Shown: positions 54,693 through 62,972, counted from the stretch's first letter. The stretch: 64,000 nt of DNA from Ammoniphilus sp. YIM 78166 (GCF_004522215.1 NZ_SDLR01000007.1:1-64000); one strand, 5' to 3'. Numbers and translations: made by a program. Notes: generated from the sequence alone by a model not told the origin.

Positions 54693-54857
54693 ATGACCAA
54701 AAAAGATGCGAAGCACACTACCCTATGCCCAGGGTGTGGAGATCCTGTGAAGGAAGCGAAGGAGATGTTTCAAGAGTTTCAAACGGAGGCGGCTGCCGAG
54801 CTGTATTGTCCGAATTGCCAGCAGCAAAAGCATTTTGGCGTCATCCACTCCGAATAG
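54693..54857 (+). CDS. small zinc-ribbon protein
   Basis: A 54-residue protein beginning MTKKDAKHTTLCPGCG and carrying a second pair, CPNCQ, near residue 39; together these make a four-Cys zinc ribbon. GGAGGG lies seven bases before the ATG, and codon use looks normal. It follows the YigZ gene by 30 bases. Function unknown. Confidence 0.65.
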   Translation: MTKKDAKHTTLCPGCGDPVKEAKEMFQEFQTEAAAELYCPNCQQQKHFGVIHSE

Positions 54858-54973
54858 AAATTTGTGGCAGAATCATGTACATCTCAAAAAGTAGTTTACT
54901 CTAAGCAGGAAAACTTTTAAAATAGGTAAGTGTATACTTAGGGACAGACCTATGCAATGGAGTGTGATAAACG

Positions 54974-55126
54974 ATGGTGATGATTTTAATCCTTTTAGCA
55001 ACAGCGTTGCTTTCGGCTTACGGTATCGTTCAAACCAAGAAGCAAGGAAACACGTTTGGTTTTGTGTTCTCTACCGTTTCCTTCTTGACTTTTATTTTTT
55101 GCACCGTTTTAGCTATGATCATCTAA
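54974..55126 (+). CDS. small membrane protein
   Basis: A 50-residue protein (starting MVMILILLATALLSAYG) with two hydrophobic helices and a short polar loop (QTKKQGNTFG). A weak GGAG lies 12 bases before the ATG, and a good terminator follows the stop at once, which supports a real gene. Unknown function. Confidence 0.55.
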   Translation: MVMILILLATALLSAYGIVQTKKQGNTFGFVFSTVSFLTFIFCTVLAMII

Positions 55127-55132
55127 CGGGAA

Positions 55133-55158
55133 GACCGCTCCATCCGGAGCGGTTTTTT
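55133..55158 (+). terminator. terminator before ispH
   Basis: GACCGCTCC and GGAGCGGTTTTTT arms. Confidence 0.92.
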
Positions 55159-55223
55159 CATGCCCTTTCGCAAAAGATAAGTTATAATGGTAGTCGAACC
55201 TAAGTTAAAGGGGAGGAACCAAC

Positions 55224-56168
55224 ATGGAAGTATTGAAAATCAGTCCCCGGGGCTATTGCTACGGAGTGGTCGATGCGATGGTATTGGCCTTGCAGACAGC
55301 AAAGAACTTTGACTTTCCTCGTCCGATATATATCCTTGGCATGATTGTGCATAACAGCCATGTCGTAGAAGCATTTGAGCGAGAAGGTATTATAACGATA
55401 GAAGGTCCGGACCGCTTAAACATGCTGGAGAAAATTGATAAAGGCACGGTCATTTTCACAGCCCACGGCGTGTCTCCGCAGGTCAAGCAGAAGGCTAGAG
55501 ACAAGGGGCTGATGGTGGTGGATGCAACGTGCCCGGATGTCACGAAGACGCATGATCTGATCAAGGAAAAAGTAGCAGAAGGTTACCATATCATTTACAT
55601 CGGCAAGAAGGGCCATCCAGAGCCGGAAGGGGCATTAGGGAATGCGCCTGAGCATGTTCACTTAATTGAAAGTTTAGAAGATCTGGAGCGCTTGGAGTTG
55701 CAAAACGAGAAGCTGATCGTAACAAACCAAACGACGATGAGCCAGTGGGATATTAAGCACATCATGAATGCGTGCATCAAGAAATACCCGCATGCCGAGA
55801 TTCATAATGAGATCTGCTTAGCGACGCAGGTGAGACAGGAAGCTGTTGCAGAACAGGCGAAGGAAGCTGACCTGCTTCTGGTGGTCGGTGACCCGAAGAG
55901 TAATAACTCCAATCGATTGGCTCAGGTATCAGAAGAAATCGCCGGTACAGAAGCTTATCGCATTGGGGATGTCACCGAGATTAAACAAGAGTGGCTGAAA
56001 GGAAGAAAGAAAGTGGCCGTCACCGCTGGAGCCTCCACGCCAACCCCCATCACGCGTGAGGTCATTCATTATCTCGAGCAATATGATGAAGCCGACCCAG
56101 CCACATGGGAGATTAAACGTACCGTCAAGATGGATAAGATCCTTCCAACGGTGAAGGAAAAAGCATAA
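55224..56168 (+). CDS. ispH: 4-hydroxy-3-methylbut-2-enyl diphosphate reductase
   Basis: A 314-residue iron-sulfur enzyme (LytB) at the end of the MEP isoprenoid pathway. Cluster cysteines lie in RGYCYGVVDA (residue 12), DATCPDV (about 97) and NEICLAT (about 197). HGVSP and VTAGASTP, conserved in the family, are present. A strong GGGGAGG precedes the ATG. Confidence 0.96.
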   Translation: MEVLKISPRGYCYGVVDAMVLALQTAKNFDFPRPIYILGMIVHNSHVVEAFEREGIITIEGPDRLNMLEKIDKGTVIFTAHGVSPQVKQKARDKGLMVVDATCPDVTKTHDLIKEKVAEGYHIIYIGKKGHPEPEGALGNAPEHVHLIESLEDLERLELQNEKLIVTNQTTMSQWDIKHIMNACIKKYPHAEIHNEICLATQVRQEAVAEQAKEADLLLVVGDPKSNNSNRLAQVSEEIAGTEAYRIGDVTEIKQEWLKGRKKVAVTAGASTPTPITREVIHYLEQYDEADPATWEIKRTVKMDKILPTVKEKA

Positions 56169-56189
56169 GATCCATATTATCCGCAAAGA

Positions 56190-56243
56190 AAAGGGTGACC
56201 CGAGCAGCCAATCTTACCGGCTTTAAGGGACACCCCTTTTTAT
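56190..56243 (+). terminator. probable terminator of ispH
   Basis: AAAGGGTG and CACCCCTTT arms with a long loop and TTTTTAT tail; imperfect but well placed. Confidence 0.6.
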
Positions 56244-56277
56244 GCTTCTGTTGTTATATAATAATTTATAAAAACAC

Positions 56278-56306
56278 TTGCTGTTACATAAATAACTTGT
56301 TATAAT
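56278..56306 (+). promoter_or_regulatory. promoter of a small gene
   Basis: TTGCTG (56278-56283), exactly 17 bases, TATAAT (56301-56306), with an extended TGT before the -10. Confidence 0.75.
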
Positions 56307-56342
56307 ACAGTTAAGAGAAAAACGAAAAAGGAGATGGTTGTA

Positions 56343-56537
56343 ATGAAACAGATGGATCAGCAATTTAGATGGAATTATGAAATTGAGCCCTTTATTGTAG
56401 AGGAAGCGGACCCAAATTTCTATGCATGTAAGTATATGGACTCTACACTCGGATTTGTAATGGATAAGGACGCATTCGAGAGACAGCTTCGCAGCGGAAG
56501 AATTCGCGAGTATAAAGCTGCAAGTTTGGCGGTATAG
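56343..56537 (+). CDS. hypothetical small protein
   Basis: A 64-residue soluble protein, mixed charge, with aromatic residues in the first half (FRWNYEIEPF, NFYACKYM). AAAGGAG lies nine bases before ATG 56343, and it has a strong promoter and terminator of its own, so it is likely well expressed. No family recognised. Confidence 0.65.
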   Translation: MKQMDQQFRWNYEIEPFIVEEADPNFYACKYMDSTLGFVMDKDAFERQLRSGRIREYKAASLAV

Positions 56538-56540
56538 ATA

Positions 56541-56589
56541 AAAAGCTGGAGTTCCCCGTGGGTGGGGGATCCAGCTTTTGTTGTTTTTT
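56541..56589 (+). terminator. terminator of the small gene
   Basis: AAAAGCTGGA and TCCAGCTTTT arms with a C/G-rich inner stem and a T-rich tail. Confidence 0.85.
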
Positions 56590-56661
56590 CTTCAGAAAAT
56601 AGCCTTAGAATTCCGCTTACTTCTCGAGCCTGCTTCTGAATAAGCTAAATTAATCGTACAA

Positions 56662-56769
56662 ATACGACTATTGTGTCAGTGCTGGTGATTTTAGTAACAC
56701 TTTCACCAATATAGTCGTATAACTCCGCTTAAACCGTCAGAGATTCCTTCATTTTGAGATTTAAGCGGA
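56662..56769. repeat. two consecutive inverted repeats
   Basis: ATACGACTAT (56662-56671) pairs with ATAGTCGTAT (56711-56720), and TCCGCTTAAA (56724-56733) pairs with TTTAAGCGGA (56760-56769). They are perfect ten-base arms with no T run, between convergent genes. An unpaired TCCGCTTA copy is near 56612. Confidence 0.7.
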
Positions 56770-56778
56770 ATTATCCCC

Positions 56779-57102
56779 TTATTTCACAACCAGCTTCCCT
56801 TTCCATGGGGACGGTGGCACGGAATACGTGAATTCTCCTGCCTTTTCAGGCTTGAAGGTCAACGTGACCATATCGCCTGCCCTTAAGTACCTCGTCTGAA
56901 GTCCAAGCTCCGGGAGGGTGAATCGATGCATGCCTTCTAGCTTGCTGTTAATGACAAGCTGTACTTCTTCTCCTTTACTCACCGTGACGGTAGCAGGAAT
57001 GATCCCTGTTTCCGTTAGAACCACAACAGGAGTAGCCGCATGGGCGGAAGAGGCGCCAACAACCAAACAACACATGAACAGGAATAATTTTACATGTATC
57101 AT
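56779..57102 (-). CDS. exported cupredoxin-like protein without copper ligands
   Basis: A 107-residue protein with a signal peptide (LVVGASSAHA) and a cupredoxin-like fold pattern: GIIPATVTVSKGEEVQLVI, then MHRFTLPELG, then a final strand FTYSVPPSPWKGKLVVK. In copper proteins the last loop carries Cys, His and Met; here it has none, though one His (MHRF) remains. It may therefore bind metal poorly or not at all. It starts four bases after yfhH with a weak ribosome site, so the two are likely co-translated. Confidence 0.75.
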   Translation of the reverse strand: MIHVKLFLFMCCLVVGASSAHAATPVVVLTETGIIPATVTVSKGEEVQLVINSKLEGMHRFTLPELGLQTRYLRAGDMVTLTFKPEKAGEFTYSVPPSPWKGKLVVK

Positions 57103-57106
57103 ATCC

Positions 57107-57421
57107 CTAGTATGCCACAGATGTTAATCGGCCAATCGGAAAAGCAACCTCCTCTGATGAATCTTTAAAATGCCCCCACGCCATGACCCCGTTCATATAG
57201 GAGATCGTAAAGTCTCCCTCATATCCTGTAACCTGGTAGGCTTGCCCTGGCAGGTAACGACTAGGATCGAGCGTATACGATTTTGCCATGTAGAATTTTT
57301 GCTCTAAAACCGCTGCTTCCGAGAAAAAGCCTGCTTGGTGCTTTTTCATGGAGGCTTCTTTCAGCTTTAGCAGTTCATAGTCTAACTCTTCTTTTGTCAT
57401 TTCACTGTAACGCTTATCCAT
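57107..57421 (-). CDS. yfhH: YfhH-family protein
   Basis: A 104-residue protein closely like B. subtilis YfhH (DUF1811): the opening DKRYSEMTKEEL, AVLEQKFYMAKSYTLDP, and the FTISYMNGVMAWG beta region. The role is unknown. AAGAAGGA precedes the ATG. Confidence 0.9.
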   Translation of the reverse strand: MDKRYSEMTKEELDYELLKLKEASMKKHQAGFFSEAAVLEQKFYMAKSYTLDPSRYLPGQAYQVTGYEGDFTISYMNGVMAWGHFKDSSEEVAFPIGRLTSVAY

Positions 57422-57559
57422 AAATGATTCCTTCTTTCCGTTTTTTTTCCTTACTTCATATTATAACATTGACATTCTGAATGGAAATTGAAAGAATATA
57501 AGTAACTTTACTACTATGTATAAAAGGTTAACTGCTTCTAGGAAAGGAGTGAAAGGTCC

Positions 57560-57847
57560 ATGTCACAGGAAAAGATCGTGCCTGAATTAGATGGCTTATT
57601 ATATAAGTTTACTGAATTGCTGACAGGTGAGGCGACGGAAGAACGAGTGGAGATGGTAAAGGTCTGGTCGATATACAGTCATATGCTGAAGGTTATGCCT
57701 CCTTTGGTTAAGCATTGGACGTCGGAAGAGCAGCACCAAGACGCTAAACGGAAGATTCGAGAGATCTTTGAGGAGATCCAGCGCTTAAACGAAGAAAACA
57801 AGAAACAGATCCGCGAGCATCAGACGAACTTTAACAAGAGCGAATAA
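57560..57847 (+). CDS. yusU: YusU-like (DUF2573) protein
   Basis: A 95-residue helical protein. LDGLLYKFTELLTGE and VWSIYSHMLKVMPPLVKHW resemble YusU/DUF2573 of Bacillus, whose role is not known. AAAGGAG precedes the ATG. Confidence 0.7.
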   Translation: MSQEKIVPELDGLLYKFTELLTGEATEERVEMVKVWSIYSHMLKVMPPLVKHWTSEEQHQDAKRKIREIFEEIQRLNEENKKQIREHQTNFNKSE

Positions 57848-57848
57848 A

Positions 57849-57874
57849 AAAAACTTCTTTAGAGGAAGTTTTTG
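57849..57874 (+). terminator. terminator of the yusU-like gene
   Basis: AAACTTC and GAAGTTTTT arms at the stop codon. Confidence 0.8.
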
Positions 57875-57880
57875 TTGCCG

Positions 57881-57931
57881 ATAGGAGATTATGTTAAATT
57901 AAATAAATTAAAATAACATATAATCTCCTAT
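57881..57931. repeat. inverted repeat with AT-only loop
   Basis: Twelve-base perfect arms ATAGGAGATTAT and ATAATCTCCTAT, flanked by CCG/CGG, enclose a 27-base loop of almost only A and T. It lies between two terminators, with no T run of its own. Confidence 0.8.
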
Positions 57932-57936
57932 GCGGT

Positions 57937-57975
57937 AAAAAAAAGGAGCGTCCCATGAGGACCGCTCCTTTTTTT
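57937..57975 (-). terminator. terminator of the CotF-like gene
   Basis: AAAAAAAAGGAGCG and CGCTCCTTTTTTT arms; it may work in both directions. Confidence 0.9.
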
Positions 57976-57985
57976 GTCTTTTCGC

Positions 57986-58336
57986 TTACTGGATAGGGTA
58001 AGGAAACTGACTGCTGTAATTGCTGAATTGCTTGTGGGCTTGGTCAAGCTTTTGCTGCTGTTCGGCTTCAAGCTTGTACCACCCTTTTTGAAACATGAGA
58101 TTGAAAGCGTGGCGCTGGGCCTGGTGTGTTTCCATGAGGATCGTCATGTAATCCTGGTGGAGGGAATCATGGCTGGCCTCACGCACCGCTACGTTCAAGC
58201 TGTCAGTTAGATACTTCTCCGTGAGAAGGATATCGTTGAGGAAATCGCGGTCATTCATCTGCGGGCCTTTGACTTTGGGCTCGCTGGCTGGCTTGGGGTT
58301 CTTAATGACGTTTGCATTTTGGTTTTGTTGTTGCAT
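57986..58336 (-). CDS. CotF-family spore coat protein
   Basis: A 116-residue protein. A Gln/Asn-rich head (QQQNQNANV) is followed by the CotF-type helical domain: MNDRDFLNDILLTEKYLTDSLNVAV, a second helix with ETHQAQRHAF, and the C-terminal MFQKGWYKLEA. CotF proteins are spore coat components. ATG 58336 follows AAAGGAGGG; earlier in-frame starts would overlap the next coat-like gene. Confidence 0.85.
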   Translation of the reverse strand: MQQQNQNANVIKNPKPASEPKVKGPQMNDRDFLNDILLTEKYLTDSLNVAVREASHDSLHQDYMTILMETHQAQRHAFNLMFQKGWYKLEAEQQQKLDQAHKQFSNYSSQFPYPIQ

Positions 58337-58356
58337 CTGTATCCCTCCTTTTTCTT

Positions 58357-58674
58357 TTATTGAGACATCTGGTTCTGCTGCTGCTGTTGCTGCTGTACGG
58401 CCATCATCTGCTGCATATTGTTGTTTGCGCAATGTTGCAACAGCATATTATAGTGGCGCTGGTGCATTTGTCCAATTCGATCAATCTCCTGACGGAGCTG
58501 TGGATCTTGGACTTGGGAGGAGAAATGTGAACATTTTTTAAATGCATCTAAAAGCCAAGACATTGCGTCCTTCAAGTAAAGCAAATCTTTGCTTGTGACT
58601 ACTTGAGGGGGGGTCATAAACATGGGCTGATTTTGTTGCTGTTGTTGCTGCGGCTGCTGCATCGTTGTTTGCAT
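58357..58674 (-). CDS. Gln-rich coat-associated protein
   Basis: A 105-residue protein with poly-Gln at both ends (QQPQQQQQQNQP and VQQQQQQQNQM) around a helical centre (residues 28-75, KDLLYLKDAMSWLLDAFKKC) similar in pattern to the CotF domain. It lies 20 bases upstream of the CotF-like gene on the same strand. By this context it is probably a spore coat protein too. ATG 58674 follows TAGGAGGG. Confidence 0.7.
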   Translation of the reverse strand: MQTTMQQPQQQQQQNQPMFMTPPQVVTSKDLLYLKDAMSWLLDAFKKCSHFSSQVQDPQLRQEIDRIGQMHQRHYNMLLQHCANNNMQQMMAVQQQQQQQNQMSQ

Positions 58675-58768
58675 CCGAGTCCCTCCTACGCAAGGATAGG
58701 GCAGTGAAAACTGCACCAGTTATGTTTTTCCCTCCGGGGATGGAATCTAGACGATTTAGTTTTTGGGA

Positions 58769-58799
58769 AAAAAAGAGCCCAGTCTAGAGGACTGGGCTT
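58769..58799 (-). terminator. terminator of the P-loop gene
   Basis: AGCCCAGT and ACTGGGCT arms with a seven-base loop and an A tract on the + strand (T on the minus). Confidence 0.88.
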
Positions 58800-59620
58800 G
58801 CTGCAGTAGCCGGAGAATGAATCTGGATATGGGAGACCAATACGCGAATTTGTTCTAGTTCCAGGTCCAAATATTCCTCAAAAGCATGGAAAATTTGGTC
58901 CTGAATCTGACTGGCCAAGGCATTTACATTTTGAGTGAGATCCACTTTTAGATGGACGTCGACTTCAATGCTTGGGACATTATCCATATCCATTTTGATC
59001 TTCCGAAACTCCTGTAAGAAGGGGAGCGTTTGGCAGCTATGTAAAGCTATTTTTTTCATCACATGCTCCGAAACATGGATTTTTCCCGTTTGGAACTGAG
59101 GGTGGACAATGGTTGTTTCTCCGATTTCCTCTTTTTTCGGGGAGAAGATCTTATCCACTTGTGCAATGAGTCTTTGAACAAAGTCCTGCTCGACTTGCAC
59201 GCGAGGAATGGGAATAACATGCCTTCCCTGAGTGCCGCGGTCGAATAGGGCGGCCTTGATTTCGGCAGAAGAGCGGACATCTTCAATATTAATGTAATGA
59301 TGAATCTCGGGCAGCGAAAGGGCTTCTTGGATCCGGTGAATCATTTTTTGGGAGGTCCCTAAAATGAGGAGCCGCTCGATCGGATGACTTTCTAGGGCTT
59401 CTTTCACGGCTTCAGCGTGTTCCTTCCAAAAGAAGATGGCGCGCTTCACCGCTTGGACGGTTGTTTTTTCATATTTGGCCGATTGTCCGGCTACTTTTTT
59501 TCCTTGATAGATCAGTAGTCCATCATCAATAATCGCATTAATTTTATATTTATGAGCAAGAGCCAGGGCGCTTGTACTTTTGCCGGTTCCGCTAGGACCG
59601 TATAAGGCATAGATCTCCAC
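58784..59620 (-). CDS. P-loop NTPase fused to an Asp23-like domain
   Basis: A 278-residue protein. The Walker A motif GPSGTGKS sits at residues 8-15, followed by a small NTPase domain (DDGLLIYQGKKVAG; LLILGTSQKMI). From about residue 175 an Asp23/DUF322-like domain follows: GKIHVSEHVMKKIAL, VDVHLKVDLTQNVNALASQIQDQI and LEQIRVLVSHIQI. Asp23 proteins associate with the membrane or cell envelope in Gram-positives. I know no function for this combination. GTG 59620 is chosen because AAAGGAG precedes it by eight bases. Confidence 0.75.
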   Translation of the reverse strand: MEIYALYGPSGTGKSTSALALAHKYKINAIIDDGLLIYQGKKVAGQSAKYEKTTVQAVKRAIFFWKEHAEAVKEALESHPIERLLILGTSQKMIHRIQEALSLPEIHHYINIEDVRSSAEIKAALFDRGTQGRHVIPIPRVQVEQDFVQRLIAQVDKIFSPKKEEIGETTIVHPQFQTGKIHVSEHVMKKIALHSCQTLPFLQEFRKIKMDMDNVPSIEVDVHLKVDLTQNVNALASQIQDQIFHAFEEYLDLELEQIRVLVSHIQIHSPATAASPVL

Positions 59621-59705
59621 AATGAGTTCTCCTTTATTCATATTGGTCGTACCATCCAGTATAAGGTAAAAAACGAGGGGAGGGAAGAGCCCCTGTCCAG
59701 AAAAA

Positions 59706-59737
59706 GGAAAACAGGGCTTCAAGAAGCCCTGTTTTCA
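59706..59737 (-). terminator. terminator of proC
   Basis: AAAACAGGGCTT and AAGCCCTGTTTT arms. Confidence 0.92.
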
Positions 59738-59739
59738 TA

Positions 59740-60579
59740 TTATGATTTGCTTTCAGATAATAATGCTCCTAATTCTTTCGAGCGTTCTGTTGCTCTTAAG
59801 ATGCAGGAAACTAAAGCTTCTTCAAATTGATAGGAACGCAATTTATCTAAACCAGCTTGCGTCGTCCCGTTTGGTGAGGTCACTTTTTCACGAAGGGCGG
59901 CAGGATCTTCTCCTGTCTCGATTAGCATATGCGCGGCGCCAATCAAGGTTTGCAGGATGAGTTCGCGAGCGGTGTGCTCCTCTAGTCCCGCTTTCACCGC
60001 CCCGGCTTGCATGGCTTCTACCAGGTAATAGATGTAGGCAGGACCGCTGCCGGAAAGGCCCGTTACGGCGTCAAGCTGCCCCTCTTCTACAACCACGACC
60101 ATACCGATGGACTCAAAGATATGTTTCGCCAGCTCCAAGTGCTCATCGGTTGCCGTTTCCCCTTGGCAGATGCCGGTTGCCGATAGTCCAATTGTGGCCG
60201 ACGTATTCGGCATGGTCCGAATCACTGGGGCGTGATGTCCCAGAAGGGAACTGATGAAGGAAGTCGTGATTCCCGCTACAACGGAAATGACGAGTTGGTT
60301 TGGATTCGTCAAATGTCTGATTTCCTCAAGGGCCGAGTGAACATCCTTAGGCTTCATGGCCAAAATCAGGATATCAGCATCCTGGATGGAGCTGTCCTTT
60401 TGATTAGCATCTGCTACGACGCCAAAATTATAGACTAACTCATCGAGACGGAATCGATCGCTGCGGTTGGTGATGCTTACAGCGCCTGGCTTAACGATCC
60501 TCTTGTTGAGCATCCCGGCCAGAACAGCCTCCGCCATGGCGCCGGCCCCCAAAAAGCAGACTTTTTTATCAGCTAACAT
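59740..60579 (-). CDS. proC: pyrroline-5-carboxylate reductase
   Basis: A 279-residue NAD(P)H-dependent enzyme that makes proline. Nucleotide motif GAGAMAEAVLAG at residue 10; substrate region GLSGSGPAYIYYLVEAM and DKLRSYQFEEALVSCI conserved. It follows proA by 15 bases, so proB-proA-proC form one operon covering glutamate to proline. Confidence 0.95.
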   Translation of the reverse strand: MLADKKVCFLGAGAMAEAVLAGMLNKRIVKPGAVSITNRSDRFRLDELVYNFGVVADANQKDSSIQDADILILAMKPKDVHSALEEIRHLTNPNQLVISVVAGITTSFISSLLGHHAPVIRTMPNTSATIGLSATGICQGETATDEHLELAKHIFESIGMVVVVEEGQLDAVTGLSGSGPAYIYYLVEAMQAGAVKAGLEEHTARELILQTLIGAAHMLIETGEDPAALREKVTSPNGTTQAGLDKLRSYQFEEALVSCILRATERSKELGALLSESKS

Positions 60580-60594
60580 GTTGTGCCTCCTAAA

Positions 60595-61836
60595 TTATCG
60601 AGTTTGGCCTTGGCCGTGCAATAGGTACTTATAGGAGGTCAACTCCTTGAGTCCCATAGGTCCGCGTGCGTGAAGCTTTTGTGTACTAATTCCGATCTCG
60701 GCTCCAAACCCGAATTCAAACCCATCCGTAAATCGAGTGGACGCGTTATGGTAAACGGCCGCTGCGTCAATTTCACGTAAAAAGCGTTCAGCATTCTCCT
60801 GGTTTTCGGTTAAGATGCATTCGGAATGACCGCTTCCATACTGTTCTATATGCGAGATGGCTTCATCTAAGTCTACCGTTCTTACTGCTAAGATCAGATC
60901 AAGGAACTCACTTTCCCAGTCGGCTTCCACGGCCGCCTTAAGCCCAGGCTTCAGTGCACGTGTTTTTTCGCAAGTGCGGATTTCGACCCCTTTAGCCTCC
61001 AGCGCGTCGATCGCAGCATCAAGGTTCTGTTTCGCCCATTCAGGGTGGAGAAGTACCGTTTCTACTGCATTACATACACCAGGGCGTTGGGTTTTGGCGT
61101 TTAACATAATGTTGATAGCCATATCGAGCTGTGCACTTTCATCGACATAGATGTGGCAGTTTCCGACGCCTGTTTCTAAAACAGGCACGGTCGCGTTCTG
61201 CACGACGTGCGTGATGAGGCCAGCTCCTCCTCTAGGGATTAGAACATCGAGATATTGATTGAGACGAAGCATTTGATTGGAAGTCTCATAGGATGTATCC
61301 TCTAGGAGCTGAACTGCCTCTTTTGGTAATCCCGCTTCTTCTAAAGCGTTTTGGATCAAGTGAATGATGGCTTTGTTGGAATGGATGGCAGACGAGCTGC
61401 CTCGCAGATAAGCTGCGTTTCCGGTTTTAAGGCAAAGGGCTGCGGCATCGACGGTGACATTCGGACGAGCCTCATAAATAATTCCTGCCACTCCAAGAGG
61501 AACGCGAACTTTTTCGATCCGCAGACCATTCGGTCTCGTGAAGGTCTCCATGACTTCGCCCACAGGATCGGCCAGCTCGATCACTTGTCGCAGTCCTTCC
61601 GCCATCTCTTGGATCCGCTTCTCGCTAAGGGAAAGGCGGTCCATAATGGCTGCCGAAGTGTTTTGCTGACGCGCGTTTTCTAAATCTTTCTCGTTTTCTT
61701 CCAGAAGAAAGGCGGTATTCGATAAAAGCTGCTCAGCCATAGCGGCCAAGGCTCGATTTTTCTGTTCGGTTGAAGTCCGGTTCAAGACTTTCGCTGCTTT
61801 TTTCGCTGCGATTCCTTTTTGAATTAGTTCGTTCAT
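60595..61836 (-). CDS. proA: gamma-glutamyl phosphate reductase
   Basis: A 413-residue aldehyde-dehydrogenase-like enzyme that reduces glutamyl phosphate to the semialdehyde. The catalytic Cys is in RPGVCNAVETVL (about residue 250), and the cofactor region has RGGAGLITHVV and HNASTRFTDGFEFGFGAEIG. ATG 61836 overlaps the proB stop (ATGA), indicating coupling. Confidence 0.96.
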   Translation of the reverse strand: MNELIQKGIAAKKAAKVLNRTSTEQKNRALAAMAEQLLSNTAFLLEENEKDLENARQQNTSAAIMDRLSLSEKRIQEMAEGLRQVIELADPVGEVMETFTRPNGLRIEKVRVPLGVAGIIYEARPNVTVDAAALCLKTGNAAYLRGSSSAIHSNKAIIHLIQNALEEAGLPKEAVQLLEDTSYETSNQMLRLNQYLDVLIPRGGAGLITHVVQNATVPVLETGVGNCHIYVDESAQLDMAINIMLNAKTQRPGVCNAVETVLLHPEWAKQNLDAAIDALEAKGVEIRTCEKTRALKPGLKAAVEADWESEFLDLILAVRTVDLDEAISHIEQYGSGHSECILTENQENAERFLREIDAAAVYHNASTRFTDGFEFGFGAEIGISTQKLHARGPMGLKELTSYKYLLHGQGQTR

Positions 61837-62972
61837 GACATATCCCTCCAATCATAAGATACCCATTCGTCCCGATGAATGACCTCGGGCTTAGTGGCTT
61901 GAGCTTGTGCCATCGCATAATCCGATGAATTTCCCTTCACGAGTTCAACGAGATCCGAGGCGTAATTGACGACTCCTTTTCCCAGCCGTTCTCCGGAAGA
62001 GGTGACGACCTCAACGACTTCCCCTTTTTGAAACAATCCCTCAACTGCGGTAATCCCGGAAGGAAGCAAGCTTTTCCCTTGCTCGAGAAGCGCCATTTTC
62101 GCCCCTTGGTCAACAATGAGAGAGCCCTTCACATCCGCGTGGAAGGCAATCCACTGTTTCTTGTTATTCATGGTGGATAGGGAAGAGGAGCCGAAGTAGG
62201 TTCCCTGTCCCGTTCCATTCATGATGTCGGCAAGCTTTTCTTTACCTTGACCGCGACCTACAAACACATTCACGCCAAAGGATAGGGCGGTTTTGGCTGC
62301 GAGAATTTTGGATCTCATCCCGCCTGTACCTACTTTGGATCCGGCGCCGGTGGCCATCTCCTCAATGGCAGGGGTGATTTTTTCAATATAATCAAACTTC
62401 TTGGCCTGTGGATTTACACGAGGGTTGGCGTCATACACACCGTCGGTGTCCGTGAGTATAATGAGCAAATCCGCATGCAAGGCACCCGCCACCAGAGCAG
62501 ACAACATGTCATTATCGCCAAAGGTCAATTCTTCTATGGCTACCGTGTCATTCTCATTAATGATCGGGATGGCGCGCTTTTGTAAGAGGGCCGATAGGGT
62601 GTTATGCGCGTTGATAAATTGTCTTCGCGTCGAAAAATCACGGCGGGTCAACAGAATCTGTCCCACAGGAATGTGATAATGAGAAAAGGCATGGGCATAG
62701 GTTTGGATGAGCTGGCCTTGCCCAACTGCTGCTGATGCTTGCTTCATTTCAATGGAGCTAGGCTTGCTGGAAAAGCCTAGAAGGGTAAAGCCAGCCGCAA
62801 CCGCTCCGGATGAGATGAGTACGACTTCATGACCCATTTTGTGAATATGGGCAAGGGCGCTGACATGGTCGACAAGCTTAGATAGGGACAGTCCGCCTTC
62901 ATCTTCGGTTAAGGAACTGCTCCCAATTTTTACGGCAATCCTGCATTTTTTCTTACCCAATAGGTTTTGCAT
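61833..62972 (-). CDS. proB: glutamate 5-kinase
   Basis: A 379-residue kinase that phosphorylates glutamate, the first step of proline synthesis. The amino-acid kinase domain (VKIGSSSLT, ISSGAVAAG, INENDTVA, LTDTDGVYDANP, GTGGMRSKILAAK) is followed by a C-terminal PUA domain from about residue 280. ATG 62972 has a GGGGGT site; the longer start at 62999 adds residues unlike the family. It is controlled by the T-box leader. Confidence 0.95.
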   Translation of the reverse strand: MQNLLGKKKCRIAVKIGSSSLTEDEGGLSLSKLVDHVSALAHIHKMGHEVVLISSGAVAAGFTLLGFSSKPSSIEMKQASAAVGQGQLIQTYAHAFSHYHIPVGQILLTRRDFSTRRQFINAHNTLSALLQKRAIPIINENDTVAIEELTFGDNDMLSALVAGALHADLLIILTDTDGVYDANPRVNPQAKKFDYIEKITPAIEEMATGAGSKVGTGGMRSKILAAKTALSFGVNVFVGRGQGKEKLADIMNGTGQGTYFGSSSLSTMNNKKQWIAFHADVKGSLIVDQGAKMALLEQGKSLLPSGITAVEGLFQKGEVVEVVTSSGERLGKGVVNYASDLVELVKGNSSDYAMAQAQATKPEVIHRDEWVSYDWRDMS

